Of a stretch of DNA of 64,000 bases, positions 1 to 12,255 are shown piece by piece (position 1 is the first letter of the stretch; each line of letters begins with the position of its first letter). The position numbers were made by a program, and so were the translations under genes. Below the pieces are notes generated by a model, which was given only the letters and a program-made list of their open reading frames with translations, searched no databases and was not told the DNA's origin. Location: the NCBI GenBank assembly GCA_950295325.1, contig OX485803.1, forward strand, positions 41,617,554 to 41,681,553. Reading direction: 5' to 3'. The DNA comes from Polytrichum commune. Taxonomy: Eukaryota > Streptophyta > Polytrichopsida > Polytrichales > Polytrichaceae.

Positions 1-1223
1 CAACTCCCAGACCAGCTGGAAGAATTTAGCATCTTTGAATATTCCTGAAAATTAGAAAATAAAATAAAATTAGCAAGTTTAAAATTCAATGATGGAAGTG
101 AAACATGGGTTAAGTATGTGCACAAACCCGGCGTAGCTCGAGCTCAAGCTCGCTCTTTTGTTGCTGAAGGGACCGTCGTACTTGTGCCACATCAAAAACA
201 TGGTCGATATCTTGTTCAAAGGCCGTCTCTAGGTCATCGCGAAGCAAGGCAGGGAAAGTGTCCACCACCGGCATCAAGAAGAAGCAGTTAAACTGCACAT
301 ATAGAATTATCTCCCACAATCAGCCATGTTTCAAATCATGGTATTCATGTTGCACAATCAAGTATGGGAGTATGCACCACAATTACATAAATAATGAGGT
401 TTGAGAATTTCGACAGCTTTTTAGGGTTATCCTCTACCTCAGCATGACTTTTGGCTGGAAGTTGGTCGTTTTGCATACAACACACCTATCATGTTAAGTA
501 ATTTTGCGGTGCATGCTTGGAGGCAGTGTGGAGGTTTAAACAATGAACGTTCTATATTGGTTCATTGGGGGGTCAAACTCATTTTGGCCTGCCAAGAGGT
601 GCTACTAAATTGAGTTTGGCCCTCAATGAACCCAAATAAGTTGCTCTTCATTTAAATTCACATACTACCTCCGACCATGCACTACAAATTGAAGATATTA
701 TTAATAATGTGTGCAAAACAACCAATGGAAAATCATAGTTGACCAACTCCCGACGAAAAGCCCCATACCTCTACTAATCTGCAAACTGAAGACACTTCAT
801 GATGACCCTTTAAACGAAGAAAGTTCACTTCCCGAAATTTTACAACTCAACAAAGAAAAGATGTGCATACTTTCATTTCTGCAGCTGCTACGCAATGGTC
901 TCGAATTCCTTCAAAGATTTGTGCAACAAGTGCATTGACAATGTCTTCAGATGTGGGGGCAAGCCGCCGATTCCAAAGAGTGCTTTCCAGGAGGTCTACA
1001 AGACGGCCTTGTGTGGTTTGGCCAACTTCTTGACTCCTCTCGGATCGCAACTTGTTGTCTTGTTTGTTACTGTTAACTACGGCAGTCGACCCATCACTGG
1101 ATGCTGCAGTTGGCATTGGAACAACAACTTCACTTGTTGAGCCAAGTGTGTCCAGGTACTGTCGCAGGCCTGACCGATTCTGCAAAAAATCTTACTAATC
1201 ATGAGCATTTGATGGACTATGTA

Positions 1224-1268
<45 letters not shown>

Positions 1269-4200
1269 TAAGAGCATTGGACAGCAGAGCAATGTACTAA
1301 GGTAGACGTGTCTTAAATGCTAGTTTTGGTTGTTTGCCATGATTTTCACCTTGGATTTTGTGTTAGAATTTTTGTTGGATCTGTAAATGTGTTATAAGAT
1401 TTTAGCAAAAGACTGCAATTTTTGGATTTCCCCTGCTTCTGTTATGATCTTCGAAGTCAAAAGCACCAGATCCATAGAACAACCCCATTTATGTGTCTTT
1501 TAAGCCTCAAATGGATAACAAATTTTGAGCACATACTCCAACCTCCTTTAAACGAATGTCTTTTTGGTGTCCATTCTTAGATACACACCTATCGATGTGC
1601 CACTCAAATATAGGTGTTTAATTAAGATAAGTAACCGAACTACAGAGGTTTACCTTATGGGTTGCAGGGCTCAGCTTGGTCTGATCTCCCTAGTGCTGTT
1701 AGTAAAGTATAGAAAGAAATTACAATTGATACTTCACCTTTCAAATTTAGATTACTTTGGAAGGAGAAGGATCCAGACTGAAATGGAGCAGTGATATCCC
1801 CAAAATAATTTGAAACAAATATATATATATACACAAATGTACTATGGGTTTGTGGGTCTCAGCTTTGGCCAATCTTCCAAGGGCAGCTCAAATTGCACAC
1901 ACATAAAATCGATGTTGGGTGGAAGGAGGATCCAGATTGAAACTGGAACAGTGGCATCCCCAGAGAGAATATTAAACAACATCTGATAGTTTGGAGATCA
2001 TTTGTATACAGGAAATGTACAAAAAAACGTCCTTTATGTGGACAAACAAATAACCGTTTTTCAGACCTAACATATACATCTCTGACAACCAGCACATGAC
2101 AATCATAAGTAGGGCAATTTTGTACAATAAATTTAGCATACAACTGGCACCGTTAACAATCATAACAAACTCCCCTGCATTCAAAATTGCATGCATTTCT
2201 TTTTAAAAGTGCATTGATATGATTACCTTGCTGTGCAATGACCACGTGACATATCGGGTTGTGCTCAACAGATCCTCCATGCACCTGGGTCACCAGAGAC
2301 ATTTCAACACATTAGATGGAATTTTATATTATATAATTTTTACTTTTATTTTTTGAAAAGCTTCCCGGATATAGTACTTGTACAACTTTAAGATGAGTGT
2401 TTGTTCTCCCATATGGGATATTTGGTAGAATGTAGATGAGTATGTGAGCCGAATGTGGTCGCTCTTCTTAATCAGACACCTATACTCGAATGGTATATGG
2501 CAAGGTGTGTAGTTGAGAACAAAGATCAAAAAGACACATGTAATGATGAGATTGGACAATGTGTTCAAAATACAGACACCATTCTAAGTTCAAGAGTTTA
2601 CACAATTGGAAAGGCCTGTGCGATCACTTAAAGGTTATTACTTTATGTGTCATTTCTACTTTGATTTTGAAACTTCAATGACTTTCTTCATGATTCTCGA
2701 TTCCTAACCAGATGAGACAGTTCCAATTTGAGCCAAAGGTCAACATTTTCTGGGGTTAGAAGTCCCCACAATAGGGCAACATGCCTGAAATAGGCACAAT
2801 TGATTAGCACATTTAGAGTCTTCGTAATCATCTCTTAAAAAAACTGGACTTTTCTATATGAATACATGTTCAAAAACATCTGTGATGCAACATGACGCAC
2901 TTCTTGACCAAGGCACCAAAATATTCATAGAAATAGGGCTTAAGAACAGCACTTACTTTTCAAGGCAATTTTTCTCTGTAGACTCTACAAAAATGTGAAA
3001 TGCTGTTGCCACGTGTTTCAAGAACATATCATGCCCGCTCAGATACTCACCATCCTTCTGCAATGTAAAATAACTGCAAATTAGAAAACATGGGCTTTCC
3101 ATTTCTAGCCAGCCATATGGCAATTCCAGCTTATGGGTGTGATCTAACACAACATATTTTCTCACAAAATGTGAAGCACAGGCTCACCTGAAGGAGGTAA
3201 AGTGAGATCGGAAGAAGTCTTCGAATAATGTGTGAAAGCCTGCCACCCAACTAAAGAAACAGAAAATATTTGGATGAGTTCACTACTTCTTGAGTATCTA
3301 TAGCCTCAGAAATTTTACAAATAGAAGAATACCAAACATGTATGGTAACCTTAATATTGAGAAGAACTGAAGCAATTCTGAGAAAAAGAAGGAATGTGAG
3401 AAAATGAAAAATAAGATGTATCACAACCAATTTGACAAACTATTGTGGTGAATGTAAAGATATGCCTTTATGTATGTCTGGTGAATTAACCCACTTCCCA
3501 AATGATTTAACTATAAAGGAAACTAAAAACAACAAACTCACTTGATGCAAGAATGGTTCAAAAATATCCCTAGCTTTTGCCACAGCAATTACACATGCTG
3601 TCCTGAAAAACACCAAACAGCATTTCAGATCTCACACTCTGCAACTGGCTTAAATATCGTCTTCGATCAATAAAAATGGCGTTTATTATCAAAGTCAAAA
3701 TAAAATTTTGATAGAGATCTACAAATTCCAAAAAAAATTGAAACAGTGACAATTTAGTATCCAAACAGTATAAAACAATTCAATCCTTGAGGTACACTGA
3801 TCAAACATATATGTATAATCTGATATATGTACAACAAAACATGTACAGAGGGAGACAAAACCTGAAGTAGTTGGTTCCATCATGGATGTCTTCCACCCCG
3901 CAAGCATTAACAATCTCCTCGCGACTTATTTCTGGACATTTAGTATTCCCTACAATAAACCGAAACTCTGCCATGGCCCTGTGATACTGTGCACCTCCAT
4001 ACAACCGCATGCCAGCATTCTGGTACAACAAAATATAAACCATCAGTAAAACTATCTATATTCTATATTCTATATTCTGTTTACTTGTGAAACATCTCTG
4101 TTCCACTTGCTATGCTTCCATTTGAGGTAACCAGTTCATTACTTGTTTTTTATTTGCATCCCATTTTGAAACAAGGCTACAAGGTGAAGAACTCACAGGC

Positions 4201-7200
4201 ATATGCTTTTGAGGGATCTGTATACCATCAATGGCCACAAATGCTCCTCCATGAACTCGCTCATCTTGAAGTGTCTCTCCTGCAGAATCCATGTTTGTGT
4301 CCAACAGTATAAACATGCAGTTGAAACGAAGAGGTTTTTTAGAGTACCATAAAACCTTTTAAAACTCAGGTTTTCTTTCTAACACTCTAGAGAAAGGCAA
4401 GAGAGCACATTCCTATGAATGAGAGCACTTACCAAATTTGTCAAGTGGAGCAACAACAGTTCCTCGAAGCAATAGTGACAGCTGCAAAATTATCAGTCAA
4501 AAGTTATGTCAGCTGCACTTGTAATGGTCTCAAAAATTCCTTGGAAATAATGAAAATTTTCATTGATATACAGGTTCTTTGCTAGAAACAGTATTCAAGG
4601 CATGTGCCTACTGTAATTTCATCTCCAAGGTCTACATTGATCTCAATCGTCTTTATGAAGAACTTGATTTCGTGAATTGCAGGACGGACTTGATGTAGTG
4701 TGGAAGTCCAGAGTGAATCAGCACACCTTCGATAGGAAAGAATCGCGGAACATGCGTCCTCGGTCTTTCAATTTGGTAGAATCCAAGTTGCTGCAGAAAT
4801 TCAACCACAAAATTGTATTAATTCTAGTATTAATCACCTTTCAGTAAACAGATGTGCAAAGGAGACCCTGTCACTGTCTGCAACATCCTCTCCCTTTCTC
4901 TTAAGTTTGCTTTGAAACTAATTGCAATCAAACTAAGAACTGAGAAGTTGAAGTAGATCTGATGATTAGTGAATTTTACCCAAGCTCTTGAACAGTTTGA
5001 TGTAGTTTGAGGGTTGCATTTCGGTACTCTCTATCCAGCAAGGGAACAATTGTAGGCACGCTGTCCATGTACCTTCATACACGTTAAAAAAAACAACAAT
5101 CCCAAGTTGATCAGATTTCTATATCCCAACTGTGACAGAACTCCATATTCCTGTGTTCAAAGCAAGAACACAGATCCATGTACAGTCATTGGTACCAAGC
5201 TTTCAATGTGAAAATTAAGGGGGACTCTTGTGGCTACATTAATGAGCATATATATCTATGTCGTTGCCGGAAACAATTCACTAGAACTTACTGGCGTTGA
5301 AGTAACTGCTCCAGGAACAACCTCAGTCGGCTAACTCCGACTCTTGACTGCTCTTCCTTTGACAGTGGCCGGTTTAGCTTTTCTTCTAGCACAGCAATGT
5401 CTTGTGCTTCACGAGCTGCCACTGCCTAAAAAAACACCCCAGACACCAGTCAAACTGACATTCGTGCACACATCATTAATACCCTGTGTGTTGGTCGGAT
5501 TAGACATAAATTGATTATTCCAGCCATATGATAATTTACATCATTGTTTGGAACTTCTTAAGGTGGGTTTTAGCTAGTGTCCAACACCAAAGAAACTTCA
5601 CAATCAAACAAGCCTCTTGGTTTTACACTAGGGTCCAGGTCCAAGGTATTAAAGTATGAAGCAGTGCCAATGTGGCATCACTTTCCTGCCAAATCTCGGC
5701 AGTCCTCACTGAAGAAAGTAGTCCCCCTAGTTTGAGAACCCAATGGTCAAGCATGGGTCAAATTTTGAGTCCAAAAGCAGCATCCATGAAGGGGTGTTTT
5801 GAAACCCCCCAAGTTTCTTGGACCCGACCCTAATGTATACCCACCTTTAGAATACAGGCATGGAAATAGATTTGAGGCAGAGGCATGCCCAATTACACCT
5901 AAACGTAAACTGTTCTACATCCAGGTCAGATAAGGCATAATTCTAATTTTTTTGCCAAAATGTGCCACATATCAAAGAGTGAGTGGTAAGAACGTCTTAA
6001 ACAATGACATGGATATGGAATTTAGGCAGAGACGTTTCTTATCAAACCTGAGTGTATGGTATAAGAAGTTTTTTTTTTGGTCATTTGCATACATAGCACA
6101 TAGAAAGCGACAAGCAGAAGAGAGCAATGTTTACCTCACGGAAATGATCATTTGACCTGTACACAGAATCTCGGCTGACACCAACTCGCCCAGACGGCAC
6201 AGAAGTGAAGAAGGGAGTTGCACCCAAGATGTTGCTGTCAAGTAAGCGTCCGGGAGGTTTCAAGAAAAGCTCTACATCTGCACGGCTTGCAAACTGAGGT
6301 ATACGAGTATCTAATTTTGTTGACACAACAACGGTTCGTGAGAGGTCTGGATCCACCTGCCATTTGCCACATAACCACACCATCACCAACATGTGGGTAG
6401 GCTTGCATTCACGAGGCAAGCAATAACTACAGATACAGAATCATATTTTACAAGTAAAAGAGGAAAGGACACCACATTGGAATATGACGTTTCATCCGGT
6501 ATGATTCTCATTGGTTGTTTAGCATGCAATACCAATAATTTCTTTCCACTTATCATGCATACTTGGGGGTACCTAGTGTTTGAATTTGAACAAAGAGCAA
6601 TTTATTCCAGTTCATTGAGAGCCAAATTCAATCTAGCACCTCTTGGCATGGCAAATGAGTTTAACCCTCCATGAACCAATCTAGATTGTTCTTTGTTCAA
6701 ACCTCCACGGTACGTCCAACCATGCACCCGCAAACAAACCAAACATGGAAGGTCTTGTATGCAAAACAACCAACTGCCAACCAGAAGCCATGTTGAGCTG
6801 AAAGGATAACTCTAAAATGGAAAGACTACCTCACAATGAAACTTAAAGAATCTTATCCTTGGCCTTTTATGCTATTTTAAATTTCCTCTGCAGGACCCAA
6901 CCATTTTGAGTATAAAAAGTTAGACCACCCAAAAGTGTGCATGTGATATACCTGCATAACAATGCGCCGAGTAGTGGCATTGCTCCAGTCACTGCAGTCT
7001 TCAAGACACAAAATAATGAACTCCTTATGCTGCATTTTTGTACGGACAAGGGCCTCCACAGCCCGTCCTTGCACCTGTTTCAGAATTTCATTAGCACACG
7101 GATGCCATCAATCCTTCTGACATAAAAAAATTTCGCAAAAAAATAAACGAACATTAGTGCCCACAGTCACTATCACATTCCATGTACAAGGCATTTTCAG

Positions 7201-10200
7201 GTACCTGCAAGGAATGGTTTTTCCGGCCTGGGGCTGCTGCGATGAGGCCCGGTGTGTCAATTATGGTCAAATTTGGGCAATACTTGTACTCAATCTTCAG
7301 CATGATTTCCTTCGCCCAGAACTGGCACACTTCCTTCTCTAGCCGCATGTTCTCCGCCTCAATGTATGACTACAAGACATCAACAATCAAGTTAACACAA
7401 AAACTTTCGCTCTTTCTTGCAAATTTGATATGTCCTGTTGGAAAAGAACTACTACCACAAAAAGAACTGCACAAAATTAAATAACCTATAAGGTGTTGTT
7501 TACACCAAAAGGTGATTGTGGTCATGGTTGTGGTTAGCCACAATAATCAACCACAAGTATGCATTTTTATTTACACTTGGCTTGTCTTCTGCGAATCCTT
7601 GTGGTTGTGGTTGATGATGGGGTCAGTCTTCTAAATCGCAATCTATCATTGCTCTAGGTATTGAACTTGGAGAAATTGAAGTGATTATTATCCTTGTTGA
7701 CCTTGGATTTTTGTGTTGAAGTGGTTGCCTCATCAACTTTCTTATTTGTTGGCATCTCTAGTGATGCCGCATGAGTATGAACAACCACCCCCAAGGGTGG
7801 TTGACCATTTAAAGTAGTGGGGTTGATGGGGTAGAGCATGGTTGTGGTTAGCATTTATTATGCCTTTCCATGGTAAACCAAACTAAATAAAGTAAACAAC
7901 GACCACAACCATCCTTAGTGTAAACAATCCTTGAGGATCATAGTTTCAAAAAAAGTTGTAAGTAGAATACATCCAGTCTTCAAAAAAGAAGGGTTCATAC
8001 CTGAAGCTCTTCCAAGGTTTGCTCCACCTCACAAGGTGGGCGATCCTCTGTAAGTAAGTAGCACCGAGGCTCGGTGCACAAAGCATTGTACTTCATGTGC
8101 AAAGTGATAGGCCGGCGCGTCTTTGTACCTCCACCCACATGGTTGAACTGGAAGCCCATGAGAGCTTCGACTAGGGCACTCTTCCCTGCAAAAAAATTGA
8201 AGAACCAAATGCCACCCAGTCATTCATCCTGCTGATTGGCACTGGTGTCTCACTATGCTCAAACTTTATGTCGAGGATGGATACAAATAGCATTTCACCG
8301 GGTTAGGAACTTCAAAACTACAGTGTTTGTTTTCTATTACTAATTGTAGTCTGGTCACATTCTTTCGAGTTCAGAAGACCAACGCTACACCTTGATAACA
8401 GCTGTAAATTCATGAGAAGTAATAACTGCATCCCCTCATTAGCGGCTCACTCACCCCCTACAAATTTCAGAAGCATAGTATTCCTGAACTTGAAGAATGT
8501 GCATCAGTTTTTACAGCCTAAGAACTCCGTTTTTTACCATCAGTTTGATGCCCAACAACCACAATCGCAGGCGCATCAAATGCTTTATTAAAGTCCTGTG
8601 CCAAGCTGTGCAGATCATTGTATGCCTCATACAGCTTTTCATTGCCAGATGAAGGGTAGTAGCTCTCTGTCGAGTAGTCCTGTGAGGACGCATCTTTGGA
8701 GGAGTCCCTCGTATTCACATCTCGATGGAACTGGTGCATCTTGGCAGAGCCATTCAGAGTGTTTCCTTGTGATGATACTTGAGTGGGGATTTTTGATTTG
8801 GTGGGCTTTTGAGGTGAGTTTTGATTGTGGCTTGGCATCTGAAAGTTGTATTGTGGAGACAAAACCCTTGACATAGGGTACGAGCTTGGCAATGTATTGT
8901 ACATACCATATCCAGAGCCAAAACCTGCAATCAGGCAGCCAGCTTGAATAAGAACCCACAATACAAAATCTGCTGCTGCCCAATTGAAACCATAAGAGTG
9001 GTGTTTAAGGATGGCCCAAATGGTCCTGAATCTGGGCCACATCAGCTAAGCAACAAATCCTAACCTTCCATCTATGGTACATGCAAAATCTTTGGGTTCA
9101 CATCTGAGAGATGTGCTTCCATAACCACTTTGCTCTGCAGATAGTATGGATTATTTCAAGAACAAACGCTTGGTCCAGGTTGAAACCCACAATGCAAAAT
9201 CCACTGCTTTCCAAGCGAAAACCATCACATTTGCATCTAGCCAACTTCTTGGGTAAGGACAATATTTGGTAGTGACCCAGATGGTCCCAAATGGCAAACA
9301 CTTGAGCTGAGCAACGACATCTCAACCTTTTCATCTTCTTGAATACATGCAAAATCTTTGGATTCACATCTGAGGGATGAGTAACCATAATCACTTTGCA
9401 CTGCAGATAGTAGGGGCTGGTTCAAGAGATGAAATGTTCAGTCCCTTCCGAGTTGCAATACCAGCTTGAAAGGCACAATGCAAAAATTCTGCTGGTCTTC
9501 AATCGATACCATCACACATTTGCATCCAGCTAATCTTTTTCGGTAAAGGCCATGTTTAGGGATGACAGACATGGTCCTGAATGGTGACCACTTCAGCTGA
9601 GCACAGAAACCCAGCCTTCCATCTTTGATACATGCAAAATCTTTGGGATCACCATGACCATTACGCTCTGCTGAGAGTAGAGATTGATTCAGTGCCTTCT
9701 GAATTGCGAAGGCATGCATAAAACTGTGCTTGAAACCCACAATGCAAATCCACCGCTCCCCGATCAAAATCATGACACATTTGCATCTAGCCAAACTGCT
9801 GGGTAAAGGGCAATATCAGGGGTGACACACATGGTCCCAAAATTTCAACCACTTCGGCTGAGCAACGAAACCTAACCTTTCATCTTTGGTAAATGCAAGA
9901 TCTTTGGGTTCGTATCCATGACAGCTCTGCAAAGAGTAGGACGGGAAGGGTTTGGTTCCTTCAGAGTTGCGAAAACACTCAACAAGCTCTGGGAGATTTG
10001 GAAGGGAGGGAGAGGTGTGGGAGCTCACCTGCTGTAGGAGGGCTGGGGCTGGAGAAAGAGGTGGACGTTGTTGCAGAATGTCCATACGCATGATGACCCG
10101 ACAAGGATCCCATGGAGGAGGATGTGTCACCCATGGGGGAAGAAAAGCTGAAGAAAGGAGTGGGAGCAGCAGAGGGCGAGGCGGCAGGAGGACCTAAGGA

Positions 10201-10404
10201 TGCAAACGGCGGTGGAATTTTGTTGGCCCACGATGAGGAGGAGGAGGAGGTGAGCTTGGGCGAATTCTCCACTGACGAAGAGGATTTGGTGTTCTGCGAA
10301 GTGGTGGCGGGCGTGCTAGCTTGCGAGGCTATCCACCTCTCGGCCACTCCTGCCCTGGTCTCTTGCGACGGAGGGGTTTGGGGCACATCCACGCTGCCCT
10401 CCAT
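1..10404 (-). CDS. DRP5B: Chloroplast-division dynamin-related protein DRP5B (ARC5), 3' end outside the window
   Basis: Cytosolic dynamin GTPase that forms the outer constriction ring during plastid (and peroxisome) division. Nineteen exons join in phase (minus strand, high to low): 10404-10029, 8924-8538, 8185-8001, 7369-7205, 7074-6952, 6356-6135, 5425-5292, 5072-4980, 4790-4727, 4481-4433, 4279-4197, 4019-3862, 3602-3542, 3250-3188, 3057-2957, 2284-2227, 1179-871, 292-128, 44 to the edge. Introns are GT-AG. The P-loop GHQTDGKS lies near residues 250-257 and is split by intron 2; DTPG is at 354-357 and TKLD at 425-428. Downstream blocks AGMRLYGGAQYHRAMAEFRF and CGVEDIHDGTNYFR are DRP5B signatures, and residues about 775-932 correspond to the GED-like end. 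The start codon at 10404 gives a Ser/Pro-rich extension about 195 residues longer than Arabidopsis ARC5 as I recall it. At least 946 residues are visible and no lesion is seen. Confidence 0.95.
418..690 (+). repeat. Dispersed repeat in DRP5B intron 18 (pairs with 6530-6825)
   Basis: About 270 bp whose reverse complement recurs in intron 5 of the same gene. Shared blocks include a GCATGAC/ACATGGC-TTTTGGCTGGAAGTTGGTCG-type start, GTGGAGGTTTRAACAAWGAAC, GGTTCATKGRGGG and GCCAAGAGGTGCTA. The two copies lie in opposite orientation about 6 kb apart. They carry no coding motif and are probably a non-autonomous DNA element. Confidence 0.75.
1223..1269. repeat. (TA)n(GA)n microsatellite in DRP5B intron 17
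   Basis: A TA dinucleotide run passes directly into a GA run, about 47 bp in all. It is a simple repeat lying about 45 bp upstream (transcript sense) of the acceptor of the 871-1179 exon. Confidence 0.95.
1505..1645 (-). repeat. Family F repeat fragment (DRP5B intron 17)
   Basis: Contains the family F end block: CACACCTA, then CACTCAAATATAGGTGTTTA and AAGATAAGTAAC. The same block recurs near 49,650, 58,350 and 63,600. See the entry at 62600-63640 for the fullest copy. Confidence 0.7.
1655..1965. repeat. Tandem duplication in DRP5B intron 17
   Basis: Two diverged copies about 180 bp apart. Both begin with TATGGGTT and a GGKCTCAGCTT block and end with GGAAGGAG-AGGATCCAGA and GTGRYATCCCCA. They show local duplication within the intron. 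I see no coding content. Confidence 0.75.
2400..2780 (+). repeat. Family F repeat, forward arm (DRP5B intron 15)
   Basis: Matches 49,780-50,150 and 62,600-62,910 across several blocks: ACACCTATACTCGAATGGTA with ATGGCAAGG, ACCATTCTAAGTTCAA, and an AGTCCCCACAATAGGGCAA block towards the end. Non-coding intron sequence between the exons at 2227-2284 and 2957-3057. Confidence 0.75.
5561..5846. mobile_element. 286-bp PIF/Harbinger-like MITE in DRP5B intron 6
   Basis: Imperfect terminal inverted repeats start AAGGTGGGT on the left and end ACCCACCTT on the right, with matching subterminal CTAGTGTCC/GGACCC..CTAA and AAGAAACTT segments. The element is flanked by TTA at 5558-5560 and TTA at 5847-5849. 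A 3-bp TTA duplication is the mark of PIF/Harbinger transposition. No transposase is encoded. Confidence 0.75.
6530..6825 (-). repeat. Dispersed repeat in DRP5B intron 5 (inverted relative to 418-690)
   Basis: Reverse-complement partner of the intron 18 repeat. The similarity spans nearly 290 bp with small indels. The two copies in one transcript could in principle pair with each other. Confidence 0.75.
7490..7932. mobile_element. About 440-bp inverted-repeat element in DRP5B intron 3
   Basis: The left end GGTGTTGTTTACACCAAAAG with ATTGTGGTC is mirrored by the right end, which reads GGATTGTTTACACTAAGG with GGTTGTGGTC in reverse complement. The left flank ends TAA and the right flank begins TTG, so the 3-bp target duplication is not intact. 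The TTTACAC end motif is shared with elements at 19897-20911 and 56530-57061. Confidence 0.7.
8941..9990. repeat. Diverged tandem repeat (about 260-290 bp unit) filling DRP5B intron 1
   Basis: At least four units recur, with the landmark CAGCTRAGCAACRAAWCC near 9045, 9304, 9593 and 9856. It is followed by ATGCAAAATCTTTGGG and CACTTTGCTCTGCAGA-like blocks, then GAAACCCACAATGCAAAATCC. The array lies between the exons ending at 10029 and starting at 8924 and accounts for almost the whole intron. Confidence 0.85.
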
Positions 10405-11580
10405 CCCTTACCCTGAGTTAATCCCCCCTCCCTTACCTGCCCCAATCCAACGCCACCGCACCAAAGCTCAAAATCAACCACCACGAGCGCGATGTGCACT
10501 CAAGCATCGACCACTCAATCGACTCAACATTGAAGAGCACAGAGCGGCAGCGCCCTTGGAGCAAAGTTCCAAGAAATTTGAAATTCGTATCAAAACGACC
10601 CCACACGAGAAACGGGCAAGGCACCCCTTCCCCTTACCTTGATCCCACACAAAGCTCGCCAATGAACAACACGAGCTCAAAGTGTCACTTCATGGTGCGA
10701 AAAAGGCCCACACAAGTATCGAACAAGAGCAAAGATAAGTGGCAAGCGCCTTCGACGCAAAGTTCGAATAAATTCGAAATCCGTAATGAAACGCCCCCCC
10801 ACCCGAGAAACGGGCCACATTTGAGTTTGCAAAACAAACAAAACAAAAAGTAGAAGAAACGGTCGCACGTAAGAGACACCACTCACCGTGAGGACGTCTA
10901 CCGCCCACCGGAATGCACTATGATCATACCCAAATCGACCCTTGGTCTTCAACAGGAGCTCTCATCAACTCCACCCCGTACTTATTAGTAGAACTTACAT
11001 TTTCTTTTCCCAAATGATCATGGCATGGCGCAAGGAGGAGGGAACGAGGAGAAATTTGCTTGCACGTGCAAAAGGTGAGGTGAGGAAAAAGTGAAGTGAA
11101 GTGAAGTGAGGGGAGGTGGGGGCGGAGCGAAATAGAAAGCTAGGAGCAGTCTAGGAGCCCAAAAATCTTCCACGGCGAGGCATCGGACGCTGCTTACTGG
11201 TGCGAGAGAGGGTGGCATGATCTGGCGCTCTCTCCATGTCCGGCAAACAGACAAACGAGAGCCACTCCAATATCGGAGCGAGCATTCAATTAAGCTTACG
11301 TAAGAGATGGAAGTCTCTCTCCCAATCTCACGCCCTACAAAGGCTCGAGCGTCATCGCCTACGCTATCATCGTATTTGTATCTTCGTAGGTGCACCAGCG
11401 GAGGACACGATCGACGGCCGCTGGGCGCTTTGGTGGCGAATTCAAACACCAACTTCAAAACCAAATCCAAAACACAAAATTGAGGGCCGCCTCACATGGG
11501 GTCCCAATTTCCCCAAGTCCCATTCATCATGCTAGCAAGTCTCCCCCAACGTGGAGGCAAAGTCCCAACTTTTGAGCCTC
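10405..11580 (-). promoter_or_regulatory. GC-rich upstream region of DRP5B with an internal duplication
   Basis: This stretch is clearly richer in GC and CpG than the surrounding AT-rich DNA and lies directly upstream of the DRP5B start, so it probably holds the 5' UTR and promoter. Two copies of a block are about 190 bp apart (10545-10620 and 10740-10815): GCAAAGTTCSAAKAAATTYG, then GAAATYCGTA and GAGAAACGGGC. A minus-strand open frame at 11018-11470 matches nothing I recognise. No TATA box can be assigned with confidence. Confidence 0.5.
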
Positions 11581-12029
11581 GAGAAATCATCAAAACATGG
11601 TTCATCATCAATCAAGTCGGATCTTGATTATTTCGTGCAAAAATATTTGTTGGACTTGTGTTTGAGAGTTGGGTCTAGCTGCATCTCCAAACATTGTTGT
11701 CATGTAGGCATCCATGTTATATTGGGAGCTTAGGACTTGAGACTCGGTGTGAAGTGGCAAGACCCAACTTCCATGTTCTCAACAATTGATATTACACGGG
11801 TTGACCTCCAATAACTTGAAACTCAAGACTTGGGACCTATTTGAACCAGCATGAGTTATCCAATTGAAGCTCCACTCACCATTCACATGCAGTGTCGCTC
11901 GATTCATGTGGAGACATCACACATGTTCGAGAATGCCAATTTCAAATCGGGGTTTGGCATGCCAAGTGAAAGAACTATGGCCTCGACATGTGCCTTTTTA
12001 GTTTTAAGGTTGGTCCCTTTTTTAATGAC

Positions 12030-12255
12030 TCTAACATATGGTAAGAGACCTAGGGATGGACTCTGAAATGGGCCAAAGTTTGGCAACCAAAGGCCACATA
12101 TGATGTTAGTAACTCATTCTTCAAGTGGATATGGTTGGTTGCAAGTGGTTGTTGATGTAAAGAGGTCTCTAAAATGAGCCAAAGATTGGTCTTGGTCAGA
12201 CAGCCAACTAGAACTTGGCCATGTGTGAAAGATAATACTAGGGCAAAGAACTCTT
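12030..12255 (+). repeat. Dispersed repeat, copy 1 (pairs with 14296-14525)
   Basis: Shares GAAATGGGCCAAA-TTTGGCAACCAA, GGCCACATATGATGTTA, TTCAAGTGGA, ACAACCAACTAGAA-GTGGC-like and AAGATAATACTAG blocks in the same order with the copy at 14.3 kb. It is non-coding and its class is unknown. Confidence 0.8.

Noticed and set aside
8598-10642. Several plus-strand open frames over DRP5B exons 1-2
   Set aside because: They are shadows of the minus-strand gene and its intron repeat.
11018-11470. 150-codon minus-strand open frame upstream of DRP5B
   Set aside because: It lies in GC-rich sequence where chance frames are long, has no recognisable domain, and another frame is open on the opposite strand.
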